A DNA stretch of 22,804 bases from SIG673 sp964520875 (GCA_964520875.1 CAZFQJ010000008.1:1-22804); one strand, 5' to 3'. Shown: positions 9,181 to 16,225, counted from the first letter of the stretch. Notes: generated by a model from the sequence alone, not told the origin. Numbers and translations are program-made.

Positions 9181-9331
9181 ACGCGCAATATGTACAAAAG
9201 GCGCGTTCTGTCTTTTAGCATTTTGACCAATCACGGTTTTTGCAGTCTTTGAAAGCGCCGATCCGCGGCGGTACGCGTTCTGCAGGGTTCACAATAAATT
9301 AACCATGAAGTCACGATAGGTTCACTTTGTA
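9181..9331. other. Divergent intergenic region, no gene seen
   Basis: No credible reading frame lies here. An ACGCGC/GCGCGT inverted repeat with a 14-nt loop is at 9181-9206. The heptamer GGTTCAC occurs twice, at 9286-9292 and 9319-9325, the second just upstream of the candidate extended -10 of the regulator gene. The function of either is unknown. Confidence 0.4.
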
Positions 9332-9332
9332 A

Positions 9333-9369
9333 TGATAAAATCATATTCGAATTTGAAACCGTGTTTCAA
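9333..9369 (+). promoter_or_regulatory. Candidate promoter and operator of the zinc operon
   Basis: An extended -10 (TGA-TAAAAT, 9333-9341) has no good -35, as is common for TGn promoters. It is overlapped by the inverted repeat ATGAT-AAA-ATCAT (9332-9344). Just downstream, around the predicted start of transcription, is a second and better inverted repeat TTGAAAC-CGT-GTTTCAA (9353-9369). Both positions suit autorepression by the Fur-family regulator encoded next. Neither sequence matches the known B. subtilis Zur box that I remember, so the assignment rests on position and symmetry. Confidence 0.45.
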
Positions 9370-9421
9370 TTTCGCACATCGATATAAAAATGAAGCCGAT
9401 CGAAAAAAGAGGTGTTTTGAA

Positions 9422-9817
9422 TTGAACAGAGACGGCGGATACAAAACGAAGCAACGCGAGCTCGTGCTCGCCTATCTCAAAGAGAGCGGCGAATGTCTGA
9501 GCGCCGACGACATAATAAACGCGGTCGGAGATACGGTATCCAAGACGACCGTATACCGCAGTCTTGAGCATTTCGTCGAAGACGGAAGCGTTTCAAGATT
9601 CATGGGAGGCGTGGGAGAGAGCGCACGGTACCGCTACAACGGCTCTCACCGCGAGCATTTCCACTTGAAATGTACGGAGTGCGGCTCCACCGCCTGCGTA
9701 GACTGCGGATTTATAAGCCGAATGGACGAGCATTTTTTGAGTCATCACGGCTTTACCGTGAGCAGGACTCAGACGATCTTCTACGGACTTTGCCGCGCAT
9801 GTCAAAGCAAAGCGTAA
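9422..9817 (+). CDS. zur: Fur-family metal regulator, probably Zur (TTG start)
   Basis: A 131-residue winged-helix repressor of the Fur family, probably sensing zinc. The DNA-binding half holds a recognition helix region SKTTVYRSLEHF (residues 40-51). The dimerisation half has HREHFH (76-81), the structural zinc pairs C84xxC87 and C124xxC127, and an additional C92xxC95 pair. The frame is open upstream to an ATG at 9332, but that ATG has no ribosome binding site and would lie in the promoter. The TTG at 9422 has AAGAGGTG 7-8 nt upstream and gives the normal family length, so I use it. It is 32 nt upstream of the zinc-binding lipoprotein gene, which is the main reason to call it Zur rather than PerR or Fur; the family call is certain, the metal is inferred. 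Confidence 0.85.
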   Translation: MNRDGGYKTKQRELVLAYLKESGECLSADDIINAVGDTVSKTTVYRSLEHFVEDGSVSRFMGGVGESARYRYNGSHREHFHLKCTECGSTACVDCGFISRMDEHFLSHHGFTVSRTQTIFYGLCRACQSKA

Positions 9818-9849
9818 ATATTCAAATACAAAGACCGAAAGGAACCAAG

Positions 9850-10896
9850 ATGAACTTATCTAAGAAAAGACACAGCATAAAGCGCGGGGTGTTGATACTT
9901 CTTACCGCCGCCGCGATAATTACCGCAAGCTTGGGGACGCTCGTCTCCTGCTCCAAAAGCGGAGAGCTTTACAAGGAAGGTAGCGGAGATCTGAACGTCG
10001 TTTGCACGATCTTTCCCCCGTTCGACCTTGCAAAGAACGTAGGAGGAGAAAAGGTAACTCTCACTCTGCTCCAGAGCAACGGCGCGGATCTGCACAACTT
10101 CTCGCCCACGGTAAAGACGCTCGAAGCGCTGAGCAAAGCCGACGTATTCGTATGTGTCGGCGGAGTTTCGGACGAAACGTGGGTGGACGACGCGCTCTCA
10201 GCCGCCGGAAACACGGACGCGATCATAGTAAAGCTCACCGATCTTACGGAGCTTATAACCGCGGAGCTTTCGTCCGACGAAGACGATCACGACCATGAGC
10301 ATGAACACGAGCACGAGGGTCACGATCACGAGCACGAGGGTCACGATCACGAGCACGAGGGCGACGAGCATGTTTGGACGTCGCTCAAGAACGCTTCGGC
10401 AGTGGTAACGAAGCTTGCCGAGGTATTCTCCGAAAAGGACGCCCCAAACGCCGAATATTACGCTTCCAACGCAAACGAGTACAAATCGAAGCTCGCGGAT
10501 CTCGATTCAAGATACGAAAAAGCCGTTGAAAACGCAAGGTGCGACACGCTCGTATTTGCGGACCGTTTCCCGTTCGTATATCTTACGCATGATTACGGCA
10601 TAAACTACTATGCCGCGTTCAGCGGTTGCTCGACCGAATCGAACGCCACGATAGAGATGAGAAAAACGCTCACCGACAAGGTAAAAGAGCTCTCGCTCCC
10701 GGCGGTCATAACGATAGACGGAAGCTCGGATTCCTCGCTTGCGGACGCGATATGCGTGGATACGGGTTGCGTCAAGCTCAAAATGAACTCCATGCAATCC
10801 GTAACGAGAAAGGACATAGAGGAAGGCGCTTCGTACTTAAAGATAATGGAAGACAACCTCTCGGTTCTCACCGCGGCACTCGGCAGTACGAACTGA
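9850..10896 (+). CDS. znuA: Zinc ABC transporter substrate-binding lipoprotein with His-rich loop
   Basis: A 348-residue cluster 9 (ZnuA/AdcA type) solute-binding protein that captures zinc (possibly manganese) outside the membrane. The signal peptide ends in LVSC with Cys34 lipidated. N-lobe: VVCTIFPPFDLAKNVGG and the ligand-bearing GADLHNFSP (His82). Residues 147-173 form a His/Asp/Glu-rich loop, typical of zinc-specific members, followed by DEHVW (His174). In the C lobe the usual metal His region is DRFPFVYLTHDYGI, which lacks the classical H before the aromatic YL motif; this variant is familiar to me from other clostridial proteins. The ATG at 9850 follows a GAAAGGAA site. The loop DNA carries an in-frame 21-bp tandem repeat. 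Position between zur and the ATPase gene supports the role. Confidence 0.93.
   Translation: MNLSKKRHSIKRGVLILLTAAAIITASLGTLVSCSKSGELYKEGSGDLNVVCTIFPPFDLAKNVGGEKVTLTLLQSNGADLHNFSPTVKTLEALSKADVFVCVGGVSDETWVDDALSAAGNTDAIIVKLTDLTELITAELSSDEDDHDHEHEHEHEGHDHEHEGHDHEHEGDEHVWTSLKNASAVVTKLAEVFSEKDAPNAEYYASNANEYKSKLADLDSRYEKAVENARCDTLVFADRFPFVYLTHDYGINYYAAFSGCSTESNATIEMRKTLTDKVKELSLPAVITIDGSSDSSLADAICVDTGCVKLKMNSMQSVTRKDIEEGASYLKIMEDNLSVLTAALGSTN
10309..10363 (+). repeat. 21-bp tandem repeat coding the His-rich loop of the zinc-binding lipoprotein
   Basis: The 21-bp unit GAGCACGAGGGTCACGATCA(C) occurs identically at 10309-10329 and 10330-10350, with a third partial copy at 10351-10360. It encodes the seven-residue unit EHEGHDH. 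Being a multiple of three it can expand or contract without a frameshift, so loop length is likely to vary between strains. Confidence 0.85.
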
Positions 10897-10939
10897 CCCC
10901 CATTTTCCCGTTTACGGGTCACACGAAAGGCAAATCAAT

Positions 10940-11644
10940 ATGGCTCTTATAAAATGCGAAAACGTCTCCCTCGGGTACGAGGGAAAAAACATAATCGAAG
11001 ATCTTTCATTTGAAGTAAACAAGGGCGACTATCTGTGCGTAGTCGGAGAAAACGGCTCGGGAAAGAGCACGCTCATGAAAAACCTGCTCGGTCTGAAATC
11101 TCCGACTGCGGGTAAGATAACCTTCGGAGAAGGGCTTATCAAGACCGAAATAGGATATCTGCCGCAGCAGACGTCGGTCCAACGGGATTTTCCGGCTTCT
11201 GTAAAAGAGGTTGTTATGTCCGGTTGTCTCAACAAATGCGGACTTTTCCCGTTCTTTTCACGCGAGCTTCGCGCGCGCGCGGAGGATAATATGAAGCGTT
11301 TGGGGATAGATACGATAGCAAACCGTTGCTATCGTGAGCTTTCGGGAGGTCAGCAGCAAAGAGTGCTCCTTGCCCGTGCTTTATGCGCTTCGTCAAGGTT
11401 GATACTTCTTGACGAACCGGTAGCGGGACTTGACCCAAAGGTAACCGCCGACATGTACTCGGTCATAGAAGAGCTGAACCGCTCGGGAATAACCGTCATC
11501 ATGATATCTCATGACATTCCCGCGGCGACGCGTTACGCTTCGCACATACTTCACATAAGCCACACGCCTCTTTTCTTCGGAAAGAAAGAGGATTACATTG
11601 CAAGCGACACATCGAAAACGTTTATCGGAACGAAAGGAGAATGA
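10940..11644 (+). CDS. znuC: Zinc ABC transporter ATP-binding protein
   Basis: A 234-residue ABC ATPase that drives zinc import through the ZnuB-type permease. Walker A is GENGSGKST (36-44), Q-loop PQQ (75-77), signature LSGGQ (134-138), Walker B LILLDEP (154-160), D-loop GLDP and switch His191. Length is normal for the ZnuC/AdcC family. The ATG at 10940 follows a GAAAGG site. The 43-nt gap after znuA contains a small CCCG-TTTA-CGGG hairpin (10907-10918). It ends 4 nt before the permease start. All catalytic motifs are intact. Substrate assignment rests on the neighbours. Confidence 0.95.
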   Translation: MALIKCENVSLGYEGKNIIEDLSFEVNKGDYLCVVGENGSGKSTLMKNLLGLKSPTAGKITFGEGLIKTEIGYLPQQTSVQRDFPASVKEVVMSGCLNKCGLFPFFSRELRARAEDNMKRLGIDTIANRCYRELSGGQQQRVLLARALCASSRLILLDEPVAGLDPKVTADMYSVIEELNRSGITVIMISHDIPAATRYASHILHISHTPLFFGKKEDYIASDTSKTFIGTKGE

Positions 11645-11648
11645 GACC

Positions 11649-12485
11649 GTGGAGAAGATATTGATGTATTACAAAAACTTTCCTACGCTACGCTATTCTA
11701 CCGTAGTTCTGATACTCGTTTCGCTCTGTGCGGCTCTCCTCGGCGTTACTCTCGTCCTTAAGCGCTTTTCGATGATAGGCGACGGACTTTCTCACGTAGC
11801 GTTCGGCGCTACCGCGATAGCCACCGCGGCAAGCTTTACGCCTATGTACATAGCGCTTCCGTTCACCATAGTAGCGGCGGTGCTCTTACTGAGGATTCAT
11901 TCCGGAAAGCGCGTACAAGGAGACGCCGCGATCGCGATGATCTCGGCAGGCTCGCTCGCCCTCGGATACACGGTACTGAGCGTTTCGCCGGCAAGCGCGA
12001 ACATAGGCGGAGACGTGTGCTCTACTCTGTTCGGCTCGGCAAACATAATCACGATAAGCAAGAGCGAGGTTTTTACCTGCGCCGTGCTTGCCGTCGCCGT
12101 GCTTTTCGTATTCATATTCTTCTACCACAAGATATTCGCTATAACGTTTGACGAGAGCTTTGCGTCCGCAACGGGAACAAGATCGGAGATCTACAACACT
12201 CTGATAGCGGTGATAACCGGCGTAGTCATAGTCATCTCCATGAACATGGTCGGAGCGTTGCTCATATCCGCGCTTATAACCTTTCCCGCGCTCTCCGCTA
12301 TGCGAATATTCAAGAGCTTCAAAAAAGTAATCATTTGCTCTTCCGTCATCTCCGTCTGTTGCGCTACCCTCGGAATGTTGATATCCATTCTCGCGGCAAC
12401 GCCCGTAGGACCGACGATAGTACTTGCCAATATGGCGGTATTCGGAGCGTTCACCCTGATCGGAGCAGTAAAAAAGACCGCCTGA
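11649..12485 (+). CDS. znuB: Zinc ABC transporter permease (ABC-3 family), GTG start
   Basis: A 278-residue integral membrane permease of the ABC-3 family (ZnuB/AdcB/MntB). Hydrophobic helices run through most of the protein, with the conserved FSMIGDGLSHVAFGATAIA segment near residues 40-58 and the NMVGALLISALITFPALSA segment near 200, both typical of the family. The frame is open upstream into znuC. I choose the GTG at 11649 because an AAAGGAG site lies 9 nt before it; the next ATG at 11664 is too far from it and would trim the N terminus. The gene starts 4 nt after the znuC stop, so translation is probably coupled. Confidence 0.92.
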   Translation: MEKILMYYKNFPTLRYSTVVLILVSLCAALLGVTLVLKRFSMIGDGLSHVAFGATAIATAASFTPMYIALPFTIVAAVLLLRIHSGKRVQGDAAIAMISAGSLALGYTVLSVSPASANIGGDVCSTLFGSANIITISKSEVFTCAVLAVAVLFVFIFFYHKIFAITFDESFASATGTRSEIYNTLIAVITGVVIVISMNMVGALLISALITFPALSAMRIFKSFKKVIICSSVISVCCATLGMLISILAATPVGPTIVLANMAVFGAFTLIGAVKKTA

Positions 12486-12507
12486 TCGCGCGCGAAAGGA
12501 TGTTAAA

Positions 12508-13302
12508 ATGAAAAAAAGAATAATGCTATTCATGCTCATCGCAGCAATGCTCTTCTCTGCCGTAGCATGCGAAGAACACGGTTACGGATACGTAGATGTT
12601 GATGTCGACTACAACTTCTCCGGTTGTACCGAGGACGTGCTCTACACAACACTGCTCGCTATATCAAACAATTACGAAGACTATAAAGGTAAAACGGTAG
12701 CGATCAGCGGTAAGTATTCTTATCTTTATGATTTCGAAAAATCAGAATTTGTTTCCGATGTAATAATAGCTATGGACCCCACGAACTGTTGTGATACTTA
12801 TTTTGAAATACAATTTGCCGAGGGTATATCTGCGGTTCCGGGTGCGTTCACAACGTTTATAGGCACTTTCATGGATAGCGAATGCATTCTCGTTACCGAG
12901 ACCGTGAATTACACGGAAAGTTCGAAATATGACATAGACGCGCGACTCATGTCCGCTTCCGATATAAAGCAAACGATAACCGACTATAATTCAAATTGCA
13001 CGACGAGCGATCTTAACGGCAAAAAAGTAATGCTTGTCGGGCACCACACGATATATAACGTTGATGAGACTGGAATGCGTTATAAATATCTCACAGGTCT
13101 CGACAATTATTATGAAGCCTGGTCGATAGAACTCGGCGAAATTGCCGAAGGTCTAAGCTTGCCTGTTCAAAACGGCAATTACCTAAATCCCGTCGTTATC
13201 ACGGGAACGCTCTCCTTCTACACAGAAAACCAATCGGGCGGTCCGGCGACTTACGCATGTATAAACGTCGAAACGATAGCAAGGGTTTACCCTAAACAAT
13301 AA
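12508..13302 (+). CDS. Unknown lipoprotein with two related halves, last gene of the zinc operon
   Basis: A 264-residue exported lipoprotein that I do not recognise. The signal peptide ends in SAVAC with Cys21 lipidated. The mature part seems to hold two related beta-rich halves: residues 46-140 (YKGKTVAISGKY ... FIGTF ... CILVTETV) and 153-260 (LNGKKVMLVGHH ... ITGTL ... CINVETIARV). The GKxVxxxG opening and the return of GT plus a final VET strand resemble an OB-fold-like unit; that is an inference. It contains several Cys and is rich in Tyr and acidic residues. It starts 22 nt after znuB with a GAAAGGA site, and the operon terminator follows, so it is co-transcribed with the zinc transporter. 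Its codon use looks more AT-rich than its neighbours. Confidence 0.85.
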   Translation: MKKRIMLFMLIAAMLFSAVACEEHGYGYVDVDVDYNFSGCTEDVLYTTLLAISNNYEDYKGKTVAISGKYSYLYDFEKSEFVSDVIIAMDPTNCCDTYFEIQFAEGISAVPGAFTTFIGTFMDSECILVTETVNYTESSKYDIDARLMSASDIKQTITDYNSNCTTSDLNGKKVMLVGHHTIYNVDETGMRYKYLTGLDNYYEAWSIELGEIAEGLSLPVQNGNYLNPVVITGTLSFYTENQSGGPATYACINVETIARVYPKQ

Positions 13303-13305
13303 CCT

Positions 13306-13353
13306 AAAAACGCACCCTCAAACGAAAAAAACTTCGATTGCGGGTGCGTTTTT
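13306..13353. terminator. Bidirectional terminator between the zinc operon and the PG-binding cluster
   Basis: The stem AAAAACGCACCC (13306-13317) pairs with GGGTGCGTTTTT (13342-13353), with an inner CGAA/TTCG pairing in the loop. It gives a U tract on both strands. Plus-strand transcripts from the zinc operon and minus-strand transcripts ending at 13354 both meet it immediately after their last stop codon, as expected for convergent genes. Confidence 0.9.
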
Positions 13354-13875
13354 TTATGTTCCGGGAAGTCTTTTTTGTTCAAGCGCAAGAAGCTTTCTCC
13401 AAAGCAATACCGTCACCCTTCCGTCCTCCTCTACGCCGAATACCGCCTGAAGCCTTTTTACGGCGGTCTCCGTTTGAGCATCAAACACTCCCGTCGTTTC
13501 CACAAAGAAGCTTTCGTCATCTTCGGCAAGCCGACGTAAGAGTACTTGAAGCACCAAAACTCCGTCAAAAGCGTCTCCGAGCGCCATTGCTCCGTTCTCC
13601 GCACCCGCAAAGCTTTGTTCCGAAATCGGAACGATAGCTAAAAACTCTCCGTAGATCGCGTTAAACGTAGCAAGATCCGTCCGCCCCGTAACAGGCAGAC
13701 CGTTTGCCATTTGAAAATCCGAGACCGCGCTTTCGGTCTCGGGACCGTATATTCCGTCTATATATATGCTCGGCATCTGACCCGAAGCGCGAGATATCTC
13801 GCGCAGCCACATCTGAAGATCGGCGACCGCGCGCCGACTGTCGTCCATAAAATAGATCCCGTTTCCGATATCCAT
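13354..13875 (-). CDS. Small protein with two peptidoglycan-binding-like units
   Basis: A 173-residue protein made of two PG_binding_1-like three-helix units. Unit 1, about residues 12-75, has the signature DGIYGPETESAVSDFQ; unit 2, about 102-165, has TGVFDAQTETAVKRLQ. There is no signal peptide, transmembrane segment or catalytic domain. The ATG at 13875 follows a GGAGGAA site. It lies 21 nt downstream of the SpoIID-like gene and reads as the last gene of a three-gene minus-strand cluster, ending at the shared bidirectional terminator. Units of this type usually bind peptidoglycan, but this protein has no evident route out of the cell unless it acts in the mother cell during spore formation. 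Confidence 0.88.
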   Translation of the reverse strand: MDIGNGIYFMDDSRRAVADLQMWLREISRASGQMPSIYIDGIYGPETESAVSDFQMANGLPVTGRTDLATFNAIYGEFLAIVPISEQSFAGAENGAMALGDAFDGVLVLQVLLRRLAEDDESFFVETTGVFDAQTETAVKRLQAVFGVEEDGRVTVLLWRKLLALEQKRLPGT

Positions 13876-13896
13876 ACCGTTTCCTCCGTTCTTTTT

Positions 13897-15306
13897 CTAC
13901 GAACCGCTGAATGCGTTCTCGCCCGGAAACTGCCCCTCGCTTACTATACCGCCTTTTACGAGGTCGTCGTAAAGAGAAGCTATCGCGTTCCAAGTGGAAA
14001 ACGCCACTATACCGTTTTCGGGAAGCCCGTAAAGCCTCTGAAATGCAATGACCGCGTTTTCGGTCTCAGTTCCGAAGATACCGTCCGCCGCAACCGAAGG
14101 GATCTCGGGGTAGGTCTCTGATATGACGTTAAGATACTCCTGTAAAGCTCTTACGTATTCGTTTGCCTGCCCGATCGTTACGACAAATCCGGGGTAAGGT
14201 CTCGCTCTTCCGACGAACTGAGAATCGGGAAGCGAGGTTATTATACCTCTGTAAGCGTCATAAAGCGCGGAATAGGTCGCTTCATCGGTAACGCCTGTCT
14301 CGTTAAGTCCGTAAAGCCTTTGAAACGCTCCGACGCTCTCCGCCGTTCTCGGTCCGTATATACCGTCCTGGACGGGCGCGGGCACTACCGGCTCATAGAG
14401 CGCGACATACGAAAGGAAATACTGTACCAATCGCACGGAGCTTCCGCTATCACCTTCGCCGAGATCACGCGGAAACTGTCTTGAAAGCTCCTCGGCGGAA
14501 AGCCCCTCGGAATCAAGCTCGCTCAGTCGCTTTACGCCGTTGTAGACGAACTGTATCTTATACCAGGTGGCTTCTCCCACTATACCGTCTGGCGTAAGAT
14601 CGAACGCTCTTTGAAACTCCTCGACCGCTTCCTCCGTGCTTTGAGCGAAAACTCCGTTCGGACTGTCTATTTTCGGTATCGCGGGAAAATTCGTCGATAT
14701 CCTGTTCAGCCTCACCTGTATCGATTGAACGTCGTTTCCCGTACTTCCGAGCCTCAAGGCTCTCGGCGGTACGCTCGCCGTTATCGCTTCAACCGGAACA
14801 TCGGTAACTATATCTATATCGTCGCCGTAAAACGTGCGTAATATCTCATAAGACGTAAGCCCGTTATCGGCAAGCGCAACGGTCCCCCATTGCGAAAGTC
14901 CGTCGCACGTGCTCGTGGTTCCGTTACAATACTGCGTAAAGAGCGGCTCGACGCTTCCGCGCCTTACTACGTAACTGTTGAATATCTCGTCGACTATTTG
15001 ACTTATGTTTTCGAAAATATCTCTTCCGAGCACAAAAAACTGATCGACCGCCGTTGAATTCGTTATATCGAAATCATATCCGCGCGAGCGATAGAATTCG
15101 GTATATATGCGGTTTAGCGCAAAGGATATCTGCGCGTAAATATTCGCCCTCAGCGCACTATCCGGCCACGTAGGATATATCTCGCTCGACGCAACGTTCT
15201 TTATGTAGTCGGGAAAGCTTACCGTGACGTTCGCCGCCGCTTCGTCGGGACGCCCCAAATGTACGGTAACGCTCTCGGGTATGACCGGTCTTTCTATTCC
15301 GTTCAA
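13897..15306 (-). CDS. SpoIID-like domain with three peptidoglycan-binding units, no signal peptide (TTG start)
   Basis: A 469-residue protein. Residues about 20-165 match a compact SpoIID/LytB-like domain: FPDYIKNVASSEIYP with the Glu42 that aligns to the SpoIID lytic transglycosylase Glu, an ALRANIYAQISFALNRIY helix, then CxxxxxxC (127/134) and GLSQWG, followed by YEILRTFYG as at the end of SpoIID. Three PG_binding_1-like units follow at about 183-255, 284-352 and 380-447 (DGIVGEATW, DGIYGPRTAESV, DGIFGTETENAV). The frame extends upstream into the preceding gene, but AAAGGAG sits 7 nt before a TTG at 15306, which I take as the start. No export signal is seen. I recall similar genes in many Clostridia beside a CnaB-like gene. 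Lytic activity is not proven: the His of the SpoIID GHGxGMSQ motif is not conserved. Confidence 0.88.
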   Translation of the reverse strand: MNGIERPVIPESVTVHLGRPDEAAANVTVSFPDYIKNVASSEIYPTWPDSALRANIYAQISFALNRIYTEFYRSRGYDFDITNSTAVDQFFVLGRDIFENISQIVDEIFNSYVVRRGSVEPLFTQYCNGTTSTCDGLSQWGTVALADNGLTSYEILRTFYGDDIDIVTDVPVEAITASVPPRALRLGSTGNDVQSIQVRLNRISTNFPAIPKIDSPNGVFAQSTEEAVEEFQRAFDLTPDGIVGEATWYKIQFVYNGVKRLSELDSEGLSAEELSRQFPRDLGEGDSGSSVRLVQYFLSYVALYEPVVPAPVQDGIYGPRTAESVGAFQRLYGLNETGVTDEATYSALYDAYRGIITSLPDSQFVGRARPYPGFVVTIGQANEYVRALQEYLNVISETYPEIPSVAADGIFGTETENAVIAFQRLYGLPENGIVAFSTWNAIASLYDDLVKGGIVSEGQFPGENAFSGS

Positions 15307-15337
15307 ATCTTTTTCTCCTTTCCTCGTATAGATATCG

Positions 15338-15733
15338 TTAAAGCCCGGGAGGCGTGCTCTCGGTAAACTCGGTAACGTCGTTATAAAACTCCGAGCTTCC
15401 CTCCGGGATCGGAACAAGCTCTACCGGTTGTATCGACGTTATCCCCGGGTATATCGGAACGCCTATGTTCCTTACGCTCGTATAGCCTTCTCTGTCCGTA
15501 TCGACATTGTAGGTAAAAAACGCGGGACCCGAGGGATCCGGAGCTTCGCTGTTCGCTATCGGAGGCGCACTCAGCTTGAGCTTCGGAGTCCTGCCGTTCC
15601 TATCGGTAAAAAATATCGATATTATAGTTCCGTCGGTATTCTTTACCGTGACCACCGCATTCTCTACCGGAAGCGCACCTCCCGCCGTTTTTACCGCTAT
15701 AACAAGTTGACCGTAATCGTTTTCAGCCGTCAT
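15338..15733 (-). CDS. CnaB/carboxypeptidase-regulatory-like beta-sandwich protein
   Basis: A 131-residue protein whose N-terminal half resembles a carboxypeptidase regulatory or CnaB-like beta sandwich: GQLVIAVKTAGGALPVENA, AVVTVKNTDG, then FFTDRNGRTPKL. The second half has the motif IGVPIYPGITSIQPVELVPIP, which I recall as strongly conserved in clostridial proteins found beside the SpoIID-like gene. No signal peptide or membrane segment is visible. The ATG at 15733 has an AAGGAAGG site 6-7 nt upstream. It is the first gene of the cluster, 31 nt ahead of the next start. Likely structural; function unknown. I could not identify a convincing promoter, including a sporulation sigma promoter, in 15734-15876. 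Confidence 0.82.
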   Translation of the reverse strand: MTAENDYGQLVIAVKTAGGALPVENAVVTVKNTDGTIISIFFTDRNGRTPKLKLSAPPIANSEAPDPSGPAFFTYNVDTDREGYTSVRNIGVPIYPGITSIQPVELVPIPEGSSEFYNDVTEFTESTPPGL

Positions 15734-15876
15734 AATTTCCTTCCTTTCGAATGTTTTTCTGTCTTATCTTCATTTGATCGCCATATCTTTGAGTCTTGCC
15801 GCTCTCTAAAATAGTATTCGAAAACACGGTAAACGGTCACAAATATTAAATTTTTTTTGAAATTTTTAAATATCCC

Positions 15877-15905
15877 TTGCAAAACGCTCCATTCTCTGAT
15901 ATAAT
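15877..15905 (+). promoter_or_regulatory. Promoter of the SRP RNA gene
   Basis: TTGCAA (15877-15882) and a perfect TATAAT (15900-15905) are 17 bp apart. Transcription would begin near 15912, exactly where the 5' strand of the RNA terminal helix begins (GAGAC). Confidence 0.88.
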
Positions 15906-15911
15906 ATGCTT

Positions 15912-16225
15912 GAGACGAGATATAAAATAAGATCATACCGGCCGGGGAGCCAGCGGTGCCCTGTAACCTGCAATCCGCTATAGCAGGGGTGGTTTCCGAT
16001 CCGAGGGCTGGTCGTGTATGGTCTGCGCCGTAGGTGATCGTGTTGACGAATGGGTCTTGTGCAATCAACAGTTGTGAACCATGTCAGGCGGGCGCACCGA
16101 GCAGCATTAAGCGATGAGTTTGATGTGCCACAAGGGTGCCTGTTCCGAGCGAGAGCCACGGTTAACGCATATACCGCCATGTTCGAAGTGAGGTGTATGA
16201 TCTTATTTTGTACCTTGTCTCTTTA
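15912..16225 (+). ncRNA. ffs: Signal recognition particle RNA, long Gram-positive form
   Basis: The SRP RNA scaffold that binds Ffh and, in Firmicutes, an Alu domain. The 5' Alu part matches the B. subtilis scRNA very closely (GGGGAGCCAGCGGTGCCCTG, AATCCGCTATAGCAGGG). The S domain has GAACCATGTCAGG and AGCAGCATTAAG around helix 8. The ends form a long terminal helix: 15924-15938 pairs perfectly over 15 bp with 16195-16209, and an outer GAGAC/GTCTC pair (15912-15916 with 16217-16221) precedes TTTATTT, so the same helix acts as the terminator. The helix 8 apex is CGG-GCGCA-CCG, a five-base loop instead of the GGAA tetraloop. The precursor is about 310 nt; mature ends are not known. It is directly upstream of dnaX, as in many Firmicutes. 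Confidence 0.95.

Noticed and set aside
4142..9181. Three long plus-strand open frames (4142-5752, 5840-7420, 7472-9181) opposite the giant lipoprotein
   Set aside because: They mirror the lipoprotein codons in antisense; the sense gene rarely uses TTA, CTA or TCA, so stops are missing opposite. They have no ribosome binding sites or recognisable domains, and the sense frame has a signal peptide, promoter and terminator.
9332..9421. Upstream ATG for the Fur-family regulator at 9332
   Set aside because: No ribosome binding site, overlaps the candidate -10, and would add 30 residues unlike the family. The TTG at 9422 has a good site.
11886..12539. 217-residue minus-strand frame over the zinc permease
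   Set aside because: Antisense to a clear membrane permease; its composition is the reverse of hydrophobic codons and it lacks a start signal.
15307..15417. Upstream ATG at 15417 for the SpoIID-like gene
   Set aside because: It would overlap the preceding gene and has no ribosome binding site; the TTG at 15306 follows AAAGGAG.
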